64,000 bases of DNA from Amaurobius ferox (GCA_951213105.1 OX578140.1:121007653-121071652); one strand, 5' to 3'. Positions 1 through 11,638 are shown, counted from the stretch's first letter. The notes: generated by a model not told the origin, from the sequence alone. Made by a program: numbers and translations.

Positions 1-206
1 AAATTTTAGAGGATACTCTTTCTGTTTAATTGATTTCAAAAATGTATTTTAGAGCAGAAGATATGTTATTTCTAAAATGAGCCAATTTTAATTTATTAAT
101 TCAATTTATATAATTTTTCATTGCATTTCATAAAGTATTGCTCTCAATTTAATATCAAGTATTAATATTGAGATTTATAATATTTATATTGACAATTATA
201 TTATAG

Positions 207-307
207 AATTTGCTAATAGTGGAAGACATTATTGATACTGGATTGACAATGCAAAATCTATTAAACTTACTTCAAGAGTTTAAACCCAAGTCAGTGAGAG
301 TTGTAAG
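207..307 (+). CDS. HPRT1: HPRT exon (equivalent to human exons 5+6): PRPP-binding loop
   Basis: Internal coding exon of hypoxanthine-guanine phosphoribosyltransferase, the cytosolic purine-salvage enzyme that joins hypoxanthine or guanine to PRPP to make IMP or GMP. It translates in frame as [19 protein letters not shown] and continues to [17 protein letters not shown] is the type I phosphoribosyltransferase PRPP motif and contains the catalytic Asp. The residue after DTG is Leu; the human enzyme has Lys, and Leu is common in microbial homologues. The acceptor is TTATAG before 207 and the donor is GTAATT after 307. The exon ends two bases into a Ser codon completed by the exon at 8052. Its 101 bp equal the recalled human exon 5 (18 bp) plus exon 6 (83 bp), so the short intron between them is absent here. 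Upstream exons lie outside the window. Confidence 0.95.
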
Positions 308-1122
308 GTAATTATATTTTTGTATTATTTATTTATTTATTTTTTTCCAATTCTTGCTGATTACATTTTTAGTTGTTGCATCATTGATCTTTTATTACTA
401 TTTTTTATTACTTCTATCAGATAAAACATGTTTTTTTCTTTTAATTATTTTATCAGTTTCATAATACAAAACATATAAAAATTGAATATTAAATACATTA
501 AATAATATCTCACTTTCATGACCAGTTCTCTGAATTTTCTCATTTCAGTCACTCTTCTGAATGTTGATTTATAAGTTTTAATTGTATAAGTTAAAATATC
601 AAATTATTGCTGAAATACATAAAATCATACAATAATAATTATCTTACTGCTGTTAGCTTATTGTTTTTTCATACTATATTGCATAGATAAAGTATTGCTT
701 ATCCAAAATATTTAAAATTTGAAATTTTAACACAAATACATGTTTTAAAGCCTCCTGAACATATTCTTGGAATTATGCTTGTCTGTGTGTGCAAGTGAGA
801 AAAGAGAAATGTGTGGACATGTTTACTCCAGAATGAATGTATATGTCAAAAAGTTTATAATTAGAAAAATTATGTAAGGAGCTAGATGAAATGCTTTATA
901 ATTTGCATGATTAGATCAGGTGTTATATTTGAATTTTAAGATTTTCATATGATTATTCTCTAAACAGAAATTATGAAAATCTGCGGAGAAATGATAGTAT
1001 GATGGCCTATACAAGAAAATCATTGTTCGAGCATTGTTATTCACAAAAAAGGAATGAAATAGTATCTTTAACATATAAATAAGCTTAGATATATCTAAGT
1101 CGACTAACTTTGAAAAGAAATA

Positions 1123-2680
1123 CAGGATGATTAAAAAAGATGGGCCAAACTTTATGAGGTGGTAGTACACAACAAACCAAGCAATTTCTTTCATCATAGT
1201 TTACCGGGTTGGAAATGAAATGTAAAGGCATTACAGGGCGCTTACTCGTTGGGAAGCGGCTGCTTCTCAAACTTAAAAGCTTCATTCTGGTTGTTATTTT
1301 CTGGTTGAAGAAGGATATGCAAATTTCATCTGGAGAAAAAGAAGAACCCTTATGCAAATGTTTGTAACACTGTATAACCTTATCAGTTTGTAGCAGTTAT
1401 TCACAGCTTTAACTTTTAAGACGATGGAGGAATTTACAAATAGGGAAAAAGCCAATATGCATTTCATTTATGGAGCTGCAAATGGGAATGGCAGAGAGGC
1501 ATAACAACTGTACAGGGAACGTTTCCCCCATAGATGGTTGCCCAATCGTAAAACATAACGCTTGGATTGGTAGCTTTGTGAATCGGGATCCTTTCTTGCT
1601 ACCAGGTCTGATTCAGGTCATGCAAGGAGTGCTAGAATGTCAAGTATGGAACAGTTGATTCTGGATACAGTAACAGTTCGGCCAGGCACAAGCATAAAAC
1701 CAATGGGGCATACTCTTGGTGTGCCTCAATTAATGGTAAATTGGGTTCTGTATGGGGAACAGTTACACCCATACACCCATACCATCTCCAGTGAATCTAA
1801 GTAATGACTGCAGTGGGTTATCCTCATTGCATGGAGTTCACCTGGTGGTTCCTGGGACAGAGTGCAGCGCAGCCAGATTTTTTGGTGACTGTGCTTTTCA
1901 CAGATGAAGCCTCCTTCGCATGTGATGGCACATTAAACATTTGTAGGTGAGTGTAAACCCACATGCAACATATCCACATGCGCATCAGCAATGATTCTCT
2001 TTCAATGTGTGGGTAGGAATCATCGGCGACCACCTAATAGAGCCATATCGTATACAGGAACAACTTGATGGGAGAATGTACTGTATTTTTCTGCAGAAGA
2101 TCTCGCCGGAATTGCTGGAGAATATTCCAGCAGACATCTGGCGGCATATGTGGTTTCAGCATGATAGAGCACCAGCTTATTTTTGGTGAGATGTAAGGAA
2201 CACTCTGGATGTCACTTTTCCAGGCCTATAGATTAGGTAAGGTGGTCCCATAGTTTAGCCCCCATGATCGCTTGATCTCTCGTGTCTTGACTTCCTTTTC
2301 TGGGGATATCTCAATAGTCTCGTGTATGACACTCCCTTTGAATCTGAAAAGGAACTCGTCACCAGAATTTCAGCTGCTGCTGCCGAAGTGCTTGATATGC
2401 ACCTGGTCTGTTGAAGAGAGTTCACCAATCTACTGTGAGATGTGCATTCAAGTTGGCGGTTGCTCTTTTGAGCCATTGCTGTAATTTTTTTTTTTTAAAT
2501 GTCATTTTATAACTTCTAAGTCATTCTTGTTTTTTTGCCTCACCTTATAGGTTTCACCATTAAGTGCTCACTTTCACCTTTACATTTCATTTCCAACTCT
2601 GTAAACAATTTCGAAAAATGCTTGGTTTGGTGTGTACTACCATCTCGTAAAGTTTGGCCCATCTTTTTTTAATCACCCTG
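1123..2680 (+). mobile_element. Tc1/mariner-superfamily element with ~105-bp inverted repeats
   Basis: The left end (from CAGGATGATTAAAAAAGATG at 1123) is repeated inverted at the right end (2576-2680) over about 105 bp with few differences. Both ends are flanked by TA (1121-1122 and 2681-2682), the target duplication of Tc1/mariner elements. The interior is a decayed transposase gene. The element lies in an HPRT intron in the same orientation as the gene. Confidence 0.85.
1424..2485 (+). pseudogene. Decayed mariner-like transposase (helix-turn-helix plus DDE domain)
   Basis: From ATG at 1424 the frame reads M-E-E-F-T-N-R-E-K-A-N-M-H-F-I-Y-G-A-A-N and reaches an in-frame TAA at 1502. Downstream pieces in shifted frames include QLYRERFPHRW, TVRPGTS, LGVPQLMV, FTDEASF (near 1897, first catalytic Asp) and W-F-Q-H-D-R-A-P-A (near 2150, second catalytic Asp region). 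This is the domain order of transposases with a DUF4817-type helix-turn-helix followed by a DDE_3-like core. Frameshifts and stops show it is dead. The reading frame fades after about 2480, just before a T-run and the right inverted repeat. Confidence 0.8.
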
Positions 2681-2814
2681 TATAATATCTTTAAAACAAA
2701 TTTGCATTGAACAATTTGCAAGTATGTATATTGGAGAGTTTTATTAAGTACTACCATATGTTGCTGCATATAAATCAACAGGGTGTATAAGTCAATGTTT
2801 AAATTTTGAGTAAA

Positions 2815-3420
2815 AATCTGATATGGGTAGCACAGGACTTTTTGTACGGACTTAAATTTATTTTCTCTGTATTTCTTTCCTAATTCAGTTTTCACTGAAT
2901 TAGAAAAGAAATAAAGTGAGTTTACTTGCACAAAATAACATGCATAATTATTTGAAATTACACTGAATTCGCACTGAACGTATGTTTAGGTGATGTTGCA
3001 AAAATACGAAAAAAATTAATATATCTCAAGAACTGTTAGGCTTAGAATTATGAGGTTGGTCTTAATCTGATCAAAAGGGAACAAGCATTTAATTGATACA
3101 TTTGAGTATATGTAGTCTTTTATGTTAGAATTTGATGATTTTTGTAGGCTATTTTGCAAAAATAGACGTTTTTTCTGAATTGTACCAAAATCTAATAAGC
3201 ACCAAGGTCACCCACAAGTGACTTATTCAGATTTTGAGCTAGAGTGGATACATACATTGTACAGACAGATACACACACAGATGTTATGCTAAAAATAGTT
3301 TCCATGTTCTAAAGTGCTTAAAATGTGTAGATCTGTCAAAAATCTGAGTTGTGACTTTGACACAATTCCAGTATTTTCCCTATGCATTTCCATGAATTGT
3401 AAGGAAAGTAAAACTGTATT
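2815..3420 (+). mobile_element. Helentron/DINE-like non-autonomous element, one-unit copy
   Basis: This copy starts with TCTGATATGGGTAGCAC, holds one ~150-bp unit (about 3130-3265: accaaaatctaataagcacc ... gctagagtggatacatacat), a short CAGA/CACA microsatellite, and ends in a degenerate hairpin with GGAAAGTAAAA. The same order is seen in the 58-60 kb pair and, on the other strand, at 34725-35625. A short-tandem core plus microsatellite plus 3' stem-loop resembles Drosophila DINE-1/Helentron-associated elements. The class is inferred from architecture; the repeat family itself is seen directly. Confidence 0.6.
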
Positions 3421-4170
3421 TCAGGTATATAGTATAAGGTGCCTCCCATTTTTGATCATAATTACTGATATTACATCATTAAAATTAGCATGTGGTGTAA
3501 TTTTTTGCAGTATGGTTAGCAGCTCTTAACTGAGATACTTGATTTAGTTCCCTACGTTGAACACTATATAAAATATCCAATATTTAAAATGTTTCTTTTT
3601 GAAAATCTGAAATTTGTTAAATTAATTTTGATCTTTAAAGGATTATTTATTGATTGGCATTAGTAAAAAATGTATATTGAAACTGTAATTTATTTCTTCA
3701 ATATTTTTTTTAAATATTGAGGAAATATTCTAAAAATATTGAGGGTATTTTATCTTTAAAAATATTCTTTTTAAATATTATCCTATAATATCAATAAATA
3801 CTACATAGTTGCAAAAATATTTTGAAATTTGACCAGTGTAAAATTGATGATTTGTCATCTAAATAAGTTTTTCACCCTTTTTAGTCACATACAGTTTAAT
3901 AAATTTGTTATGTTTGTCCATCCTTGTTTAATTGTAATTTGAGGTGTAGATGTCAGTCTATTGAAAATTATTTTCCAATGGTTTTGTGGTGGGATTTTTA
4001 CATTAATATGTGGATCACTATTTAAAAAAAAAATAATTTTTAAGCATCAACTTATACACCTTGAAATACAATATTTGAATCATTACAACATTATTGAATC
4101 TGAACAATATAGTATAACAGTTGAACTTGGTTATAATAAGCAGTCTCAGACCCACTTATTTGCTTGTTAA

Positions 4171-5484
4171 CACTTTACAACAAAGTTAAAAAGTGTTTAT
4201 GACTTTGTTCATTCTGCCTGTCTGTCTGTGTCTGTTCGTCTGTCTGTCCGTCCGTTAGCACGATAACTGCCGTAAAAATGACTTAATCAAAATGAAATTT
4301 TAGTATGTTGTTCAGACGGTCTGTAGGACCTATGGGAATATAAATGAATAAAATCACCCAATTAGTTTTGGATTGAACCCGGGTTGAAAAAATGAAATAC
4401 ATTGAGCCCTATGGCACTTAATTTTTCATACATTATTTAAGCGGATTTAAAATTCACAAATTGCTTCGGAAATTTTAGGTAATATTGAAATTGTTCCATA
4501 AAATATATAAGAGCAAATTCAGCGAAATATATTCATTAGTTTTTTAAATAAAAATTAAAATAATAATAACACCTCTTATATGAAGCGATCACGTGACCAT
4601 GATATGAAAAGATCACGTGACCCACTTCAAAATGATATATGGCATCCATCTTGTCTCAAAATCGTGATTTTTAAAGTTCTTTCTAATTCATATTGAGTGT
4701 TGTATCCGTCCTAAAACCACTTTATTTTTGTTTAAATTCTGTGCATCTACATACTGAAACAACGCAATTACAATATATTTGAGTTTAAATGCTGATCCAA
4801 ATTTGATTATTTTTACAACGAAGTCTATTTTTCACCTATGTAAAATGTAAACAGCAAAATATGTAGAATGAGTTGTATTAGAATTGCTGTATTTCTTTAA
4901 CACAAAATCATTTAGTTCATGGAGTCTGCATAGCTGATATGAATGAAATATTCATTGATTTTACAAAGAGAAGGACGATTTTTTTCGATTAAGTTTTACG
5001 CATAGAGTTTAATTACTTGTAGCTCCATGGTCTTAATTTTTAAATAAAATAAATTATTATAGTGTTGTGATGATTGACGAATGGGAAATTATTTATGAAT
5101 GAAATGCTGCTTTTATAGAGAGAGCCAGGCATGTTATTTTTTCTATGACATCATTTGAATGAATTTCAGTTGTTTTCGATGAAGTTTTCAAATATAATAA
5201 ATTATCGTAGTATTATGATAATTCTAAAATTATCACCGAGGAATGCATCACATTTTAGAGATGTTTAAACCAGGCAATTTATATTTCAACGCCGTCATTT
5301 GAATGAAGTTCATTTTTTTTTATAAAGGTTTAAGTTTTCAAATATAATAAATGAATGTAGTATTGTGATAAGTTTTAAAATATTACCGGGGAATGCATTG
5401 CATTTTACACATGTTTAAATAAAATTGCATTGAAGTTGGAAAGTGTTTCATAATCAATGCTTTAAGCATGATTGATCTTTCTTG
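4171..5484 (+). mobile_element. TTAA-flanked 1.3-kb non-coding repeat, copy 1
   Basis: The copy runs from CACTTTACAACAAAGTT to GATTGATCTTTCTTG and is bounded by TTAA at 4167-4170 and 5485-5488. It is collinear with 25260-26562 over essentially its whole length (roughly 90% by eye) and with 22222-23157 in inverse orientation. It contains a TCTG/TCCG microsatellite near 4215-4257, a near-palindromic start and repeated GATCACGTGACC blocks near 4587-4620. No coding capacity is seen. TTAA target duplication suggests piggyBac-type mobilisation, but there is no convincing terminal inverted repeat beyond a shared CA start. Confidence 0.65.
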
Positions 5485-6030
5485 TTAAATATAGATGCTT
5501 GCTAAATCTGTTTTGCACGAGAAATTGTATGTGATTTGAAGAATGGTTAGGCTTATGGGGATATGAGGATCATACCCACCGAGAGCTATAAATACAATCT
5601 TTATCAGAGTGAATACACTTTTGCAATATTTCTTATTTCTAGACTAATGGTTCAAGTACCACATTCTAGGAACTCTTATTGCATCTTTTGTTTAAGGTAT
5701 ATTCCTTTTCTTAATAACATAGTTCCCATCTTCCTTTGCCAAAACTGCTCACTAAGTCATCCAATATTTTAATTTTCAACTATGTAGCTTTCATAGCTGA
5801 AGTTTTGTTAATTTTTTGCTTTCTGGGTTATAGAGAAAATACATTTATCTGGGATGCCCCCCCCCCCTCCCAACTTACACCATCTTTCCATTTCTAATCA
5901 TTCATAATCAAAGTATTACTTTAATATTTTATTCAGTTTTACTATTTTGTATGCTCGTTAAATCCTGGGATATAGAGCTTTTGCTGATTGAAAGTAAGCT
6001 CATCAGGCTTCAATTATCATTTGCCAAATG

Positions 6031-7409
6031 CACTACCTGACACGGAATATTCAACACCATGACAGAGCGAATAGAGTGTGATGATAAAGGACAAACAGAC
6101 AGAGATGGTATATATAAATAAGTGATGTTAATTCTAGAAGGATAATGCAATACAGTAATGGCATAAAAAGGTGATCAGTAGGCAGTAGGGCCACTGAGGA
6201 GCAGATGCAATGAGCGTGTGGATAGTTTCCTGAGGAATGGATGATCATATGCCTTCAATTATCCTTCACCGGTTATCCTCTGTTTGAGGCAGGGCAGTTA
6301 AACAATGGCTAATCACGTTCCATACATACTAGATGGATGAGAAATCTGGAGACAGCTTAGGCCTAGGAAGCACCTGGATACCTTGCAAGGTTTGTCTGCT
6401 GATGGTTGCTATGCTCAGTTGTGCATTATCTTGCTGAAAAACAACCTTTTGAAACTGCTGAATGTAGGTCAGTGCAACTGGCCACAGCACCTCATCCACA
6501 TATTACAGTGCCGTCATTATGCCTCTGATACGAATCAGAGATGGTTGGCTATTGAAACTGTTGGCAGCCTAAACCATGAGCTGCATTGTCAAGCAGTATG
6601 GTGTTCACCAGTCACAGCAGAATTGGCTCTGTTTCTACGTCACCTTCAGACTCTCATACGGCGACTGTCATTCGACAAACAGAACCAAGATTCATTGCAG
6701 AACACTACCCTGTCATATTCAGTCATCCAAGAGGCTTTGGTCTGACACCAGTGCCATCTCTCATGTCGGTGTCTTGTCGTCAATGGCAGTCTTCATAAAG
6801 GACTGTTTGAGTGCAAGCTGCTTTCAACCAAGTGTCATGAAACTATTCTCACTGATATTGGAACATCCAATGTACCCTGCAAATTCTGCAGAATGTCGAT
6901 AGTTGTTAAATGTGGGGCCACTACCGCATGTCTTTGAATGTGTCAATCAACATGTGCTGACGTTCGTCTGGATGGACCTGTACCACTGCAATGATTCATA
7001 TGTCCTTCTTCATTCCATCTTCTCCAAATCCTATGCAGAGTGGATACATCTACGAGTGTTTCAGTGGTGATACGCCAGTATGACTACCCAGCCATACGTA
7101 GGTCTAATATGAATCACCTTACACTATTGTTCAAATGTTGAAAGGGACTTCGGCATTGTCAGCCAGGCATCTCTTCAAGAACATGTGTCATCTGAAATAA
7201 AAAGCAGCTTTGAAAATAGGTTTCCGTAGGTGACAGACAGTAACTGTTGGCTCATCAGGTGTTTCCATCCCTTTTATCCCACGCTCTAATCACGTGACCT
7301 ACTTGCATTTCAGATCATTTTCATACATTGACCAGCTGCATTTGTCTCACAATTTGCATAATTATACTGTCAAAGTTTCGTGGTGTTGCATTTTCTATGT
7401 CGGGTAGTG
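6031..7409 (-). mobile_element. Tc1-like element with CACTACC-type inverted repeats
   Basis: The left terminus CACTACCTGACACGGAATAT matches the inverted right terminus CACTACCCGACATAGAAAAT, followed on both sides by CAACACCA. The right end is followed by TA (7410-7411); the left flank reads TG, probably a mutated TA. The transposase remnant reads on the minus strand. The element lies within an HPRT intron, antisense to the gene. Confidence 0.8.
6270..7190 (-). pseudogene. Decayed Tc1-type transposase
   Basis: Reading the minus strand from about 7190, broken frames give an HTH-like segment (IGFGEDGMKK, then RHIQRHAVVAPHLTT), a DDE-core segment W-M-T-E-Y-D-R-V-V-F-C-N-E-S-W-F-C-L (near 6700) and F-Q-Q-D-N-A-Q (near 6440) followed by SRQTLQGIQVLPRPKLSPDF. 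In active relatives the first motif is FSDES and the second FQQDNARPH, so the first catalytic Asp is replaced by Asn. Several stops and frameshifts confirm it is dead. Confidence 0.75.
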
Positions 7410-7543
7410 TAAAAGTTCATAATTTTCTTGTTAAATCCAGAATCTGTCTAAATGTGGGCTCTTTATAAATGGGCTTTACAGTATATGAATGTATGAAAAA
7501 TTTTGTATGCATGGCAAATAAATACTCGAAAATCTGCTGCAAT

Positions 7544-7803
7544 TATAACAAGATAAAATAAAAACTTTATAAATACAGCATACAAATTAATATAAACTGA
7601 TCCACCAGTTTCAAAGTTATAAAACAGCCTTCTTCAGGACTGACAAGTAGCATGACCTCACTCAAGTTGCCGATTCGATTTGAGTGAAATTGCACTTCTT
7701 GTTGGTCCTGAAGAAGAAAGCTGTTTTGTACCTTTGAAGCTAGTGGACCAGTTTACATTTGTTTATGTGCTGTATTTACAAAGTTTTTATTTTATTATGT
7801 TGA
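7544..7803. mobile_element. Fold-back MITE (~120-bp arms)
   Basis: The segment 7544-7665 (ataacaagataaaataaaaa ... cttcttcagga) returns inverted at 7690-7803, with the arms matching at roughly 85%. The unpaired loop is only a few tens of bases. No protein is encoded, and no target duplication could be fixed because the flanks are AT-rich. Confidence 0.6.
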
Positions 7804-8010
7804 GTAGAGATGTTTGAAACATTTTTGAGTTAACAATTTTTTCTTTGCAAATAAACAATTTGCATTAAAATTTACTTTTATGTGGAATACGTATCATGAA
7901 CATCTTATTAATGTTGAGTAAACATGTTTGAGGCATATTTGAGTTGTTTCAAATTATTTCATGAACAAATTTAATTTGCATAACAATTTACTTTTATGTG
8001 AATACCTGTT
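7798..8010 (+). repeat. Two-copy direct repeat, ~114-bp period
   Basis: TGTTGAGTAGAGATGTTTGA at 7798 is repeated as TGTTGAGTAAACATGTTTGA at 7912. Both are followed by a degenerate block ending in tttacttttatgtg-aatac. The repeat lies just upstream of the HPRT exon at 8052. Confidence 0.6.
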
Positions 8011-8051
8011 AGAGATATTACTGTATTTAAATTAAATTTTATATTTTGCAG

Positions 8052-8098
8052 TCTGTTTGTTAAAAGAACTCCCAAAAGTAGTGGATATCGACCAGATT
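8052..8098 (+). CDS. HPRT1: HPRT exon (equivalent to human exon 7)
   Basis: The 47-bp internal exon reads S-L-F-V-K-R-T-P-K-S-S-G-Y-R-P-D once joined to the preceding exon. The Lys of VKRTP corresponds to the purine-contacting Lys165 of human HPRT. The acceptor is TTTTGCAG before 8052 and the donor is GTAAGT after 8098. Length and phases match human exon 7, which is also 47 bp. The exon ends one base into a Tyr codon completed at 15709. The introns on either side (7.7 and 7.6 kb) are long because transposons have accumulated in them. Confidence 0.95.
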
Positions 8099-8319
8099 GT
8101 AAGTTAAAATTTGAAATTTCTCTGTAATTTTATTTTAAAGATGTATGTGCATTACGTGTAATATTATTTTGGCATATGAATCATTTGAAAATTTTAAACA
8201 CATTCAGTCATTTCTCCATAATACAAATGTGTTCTTTTAGACATTACACTATAGGACATCATGATATATATACACAAATAATAGTATTAGAAAAACTAGA
8301 ATAATGAGGGATGAAAATT

Positions 8320-8908
8320 GCAGAATTATATCAAAACATATCCGCTATTTAGGAGCCATTTTGACAGAGGAAAATTCAAATAGTATAGATATTAAAGCAT
8401 GAATTGCTGCATGAAATAGTTATTTATCATTGTTGATATTTTTTAAATATTCTGTGGTCTCAACTTAAAATTAAGAATATATAAAACTATTATTAGATCA
8501 GTAGTCACCTATGGTGCAAAGACATTGATATTCACCCTGGCTGATATAAATTTTATTGGGAACGTACAATTTTGAAGATAATTTTTGACTCTATCACTGT
8601 AAATGATATGCAGTGTATTGGAACAAAGAACTGGAGGCATTATTTTAACAACCTAATATTATAACTGTGATTAAAACTATGAGAATTAGATGGCTAGAGC
8701 ATGTGGAGAGAATAGATGACAGTATATTTTGTAAAGAAACTAATGGTACGCCTGGAGATGAAAAAGGAGTTGAAAACTGCAAAAAAAAGGTGGCTGGATC
8801 TTTAAGGAGACTTGAGTAAGAGGCTGGAGAAAGGAAAGCTGGGGGAGAGATCAGAGCGGAGTGCTTTAGTGTGGGATGTCAGGGCCCTTCAAGGTCAGTA
8901 GAGCCACT
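8320..8908 (+). pseudogene. 3' end of a LINE reverse transcriptase ORF (jockey/R1-like)
   Basis: Broken frames give H-I-R-Y-L-G-A-I-L-T-E-E-N, then I-I-R-S-V-V-T-Y-G-A-K-T, then M-R-I-R-W-L-E-H-V-E-R-I-D-D, K-K-R-W-L-D-L and A-L-Q-G-Q near the end. These are the familiar landmarks of the C-terminal part of arthropod non-LTR retrotransposon ORF2 proteins (IRPVVTYGSET and RWLGHVERMDD in typical copies). Multiple stops and frameshifts are present and everything upstream is missing, as expected of a 5'-truncated copy. Confidence 0.75.
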
Positions 8909-8986
8909 GTCTTGTTGTTGATTGCTTAATTGCTAAAATAAGTGAGTTGGCTTACAGTATTTCCCCAGATTTTAATGTCAGTATAT

Positions 8987-10522
8987 TGTTGTGTTTGAAA
9001 GTGATAGAATAAAACCTGTTGTATTTAAGAGAGATAAAGGAAGACATAATAATTAGTTTAAAGAAAATTAGTTTATTAAATTGCAACTTCAAATTAATTC
9101 AAATTAACAAATACAAAAACACTGCTCACAGGCAGGCAACTCAGGAAGAATTAACATTAGAATTTTAGACAGACATTAGAATTTTATGAGCTTAGTTAGA
9201 ATTAAGGAATTTGCATAAAAACTTTACTCAAAAAAAAAAAAATTATTTTAAATTCCATCAAAAAATTATTAACAAAAAAAATTAAATTTAAAAGAATTTT
9301 AGAATTTACCCAGGCTCTTAAAATTTATGAAGGTTTAGAAAATTTTAGAAGGTTTAGAAATACAGCTTAGAATTTTAAGTTCACAGAATAAATTGAAATC
9401 ATACATTTTTAAAATATTGAGAAATCATCTGCTGAATTTAAGAAATTAAGAGTTTAAATAAAACATTAATATTCACCCAGCTGGGTTATCTTAGAATAAC
9501 AGGTTGGAGAGGAAAAGTTCTATATGTGGAGTTTCACAGGGATGACAGGAATTTTCCTAAACCGGATTTCTTGGGATCAGGAGAATATTTATTTACAGTG
9601 GCCTAACATCAACATCTGGAACTCTAGGATCTTTATAAAACAGCCGTCATCGTCAGACGCTACGTTCACGTAACTCACATAATGAATCTCACCACACATT
9701 TTTCCGAGAGTCGCATCGTAATTTAGCTCGTAGAAACGAATAAAACTTTCGTTAAAAGAGACAAATGAAAAAAAAAACATCGTGAGGAACCTAATGTTCT
9801 ATAGAAAATCTCACGTGGAACATAAGTTCCAATGGAAAAAATCAACAAAGCACTTCCTGCTCTAGCACACAACGTGGGATTTCAACAAAAAACTGAAACC
9901 GAAAAATTTCGCGCACATATTTATACATGCGAAAAAAGGGAGAAGTTTAGACAAACGGCAGCAATTAAAATCCGTTTACCGAAATTAGAATTGCCAAAAT
10001 AAAACTCAAAACTCCGAGATCAGACGATCCGTAAAAACGTGAACCAATTAAAATAATTCACGAATTCCAAAAGGCGCGAAAATCGCTTAGGTGGCACATC
10101 AATCGCGGTAAAAAGCCCGCAAAACCAGGATTCCGAAAATGGCCACAACTGAAATTTTTGAAATGCACTGAACATGGAAATAACTTGAAACTATAGAACA
10201 AACGGAATTTCTAACCAAAATGGGAAAATGAGACATCAAATTAAAGGGAATTTTAAGGAGAATCAAATAAATAAATAATTTTTATAAATTTATAAATCAA
10301 AAGTAATATTAATATTAATTTAGAGAATGGACCATTTTTAATTAAGAATATCATAAAGAAAATTAATTTAGAAGATTGAAAAATATTCTAATTAAAGAAT
10401 AAATTAAAAAAACCAATAAATATTATTTAAATATTATCAAATTAAGAATATTGAGCCAAGGAAAAATAAATAAAAGTAAATTTCAAACCCCCAAATTACA
10501 TAAATTCTAAAGCAGCCCAACA
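8987..10522 (-). repeat. 3' LTR (element orientation)
   Basis: This LTR is nearly collinear with 11639-13169 and differs by scattered substitutions (many C/T and G/A, consistent with decay at CpG) and small indels. Its minus-strand 5' end TGTTGGG abuts the purine-rich tract at 10523-10545. Confidence 0.88.
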
Positions 10523-10545
10523 CATTCCTTCCACCTATCCCCCAA
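10523..10545 (-). other. Polypurine tract of the LTR element
   Basis: On the minus strand the bases directly before the 3' LTR read GGGGGATAGGTGGAAGGAATG, almost all purine. This is the expected primer for plus-strand DNA synthesis and fixes the element's orientation. Confidence 0.7.
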
Positions 10546-11602
10546 AAATTTTTCATTTGAAAAATGAAAAATATTGGATAATAAAATGTCTATCAAAAGT
10601 TACCAATTTAAGCATAGCAATATTTATCCGAAATCAACTTCTATTTCGGGATAAGCAATTTGTTAACAAACTATAAACTAAAAAGAAAATGATATAATGA
10701 ATAAATTTTGCGTATCAGATCACTAAATTTGTGTAGACAAATGTAAAGGTAGAGGATTTGACATTGATTCTCTCATGAGCTATAAATAAAAAAAAAAAAT
10801 TACGAAAACATTGGACCAGCCAAATAGTTTTCAAAGAATCCAAACATTGAATTTTGAAAAGGTACCTTGAATAACCAATGAGAAACAACTCCCACTTCCA
10901 CTACAAAATATAAATACCAGCTGGAAAGAAAAAAAAAATGTGTAAAGAGTGATATAAAAAAATAAAACAATGTACATAAGTTGTATAAAATAAATAAAAT
11001 TTCAATAGAAGTGTCAAATGACAATTGACACAATAACAATTATTATCAATAAGCAACAATAATATACTAATAGCTCAATAACACAAATATCTATTCATGT
11101 CCATTAAGAACTAAACGTAACATTATCTGCATTCTGCAGTAATCTAATATGCACTGCCACTTTCATTTTTGCAGTACTCCAATACCTTAAACGACAACAT
11201 ATTTTTACCTAAAAATATCAACATATCTGCTCAGAATTTATGTCATGGACCACGTAATCAAATATTTGCAGAAATCTGCACTCTCAATAACAATAAATAA
11301 GTAACAATACATATCTATCTATAAATATAATCAATTCATATAATCCAAATTAATCTTTTCTCTAATCATTTATCTAAATCCTGCAGTAATTTGTAATATC
11401 AATAACAACAATAACAAATCTTATCTCAAAATCAACTTTTTCCTTAAATCAATTAAATCAAGATTGCAGCATTCTGCAATGTGCCAATAACAAAATACAC
11501 ACACATATAAAAATTATATATTTAAAAAAATTTATGTTGCGCAGCAATAAAAAAAAATGCAGTAAACCAGTAAATTATATACTTAAAAAAAAACTGCAAT
11601 AA
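10546..11602. other. Non-coding interior of the LTR element
   Basis: The interior is AT-rich with no gag, protease, reverse transcriptase or integrase motifs in any frame. A CTGCAGTAA-like motif recurs (near 11134, 11381) among CAATAACAA-rich stretches. The element therefore depended on enzymes supplied by another copy. Confidence 0.6.
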
Positions 11603-11631
11603 CCCAGGTTCGAATCCTAGTCACTGCACCG
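11603..11631 (-). other. Primer-binding site complementary to a tRNA 3' half
   Basis: The + strand reads CCCAGGTTCGAATCCTAG then TCACTGCACCG, which is a tRNA T-arm, acceptor strand and near-CCA end. On the element's strand this is a PBS beginning CGG (expected TGG) 8 bases after the 5' LTR. The acceptor sequence is most like tRNA-Ser. Complementarity covers about 28 bases, longer than the usual 18. Confidence 0.6.
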
Positions 11632-11638
11632 AAACTAC

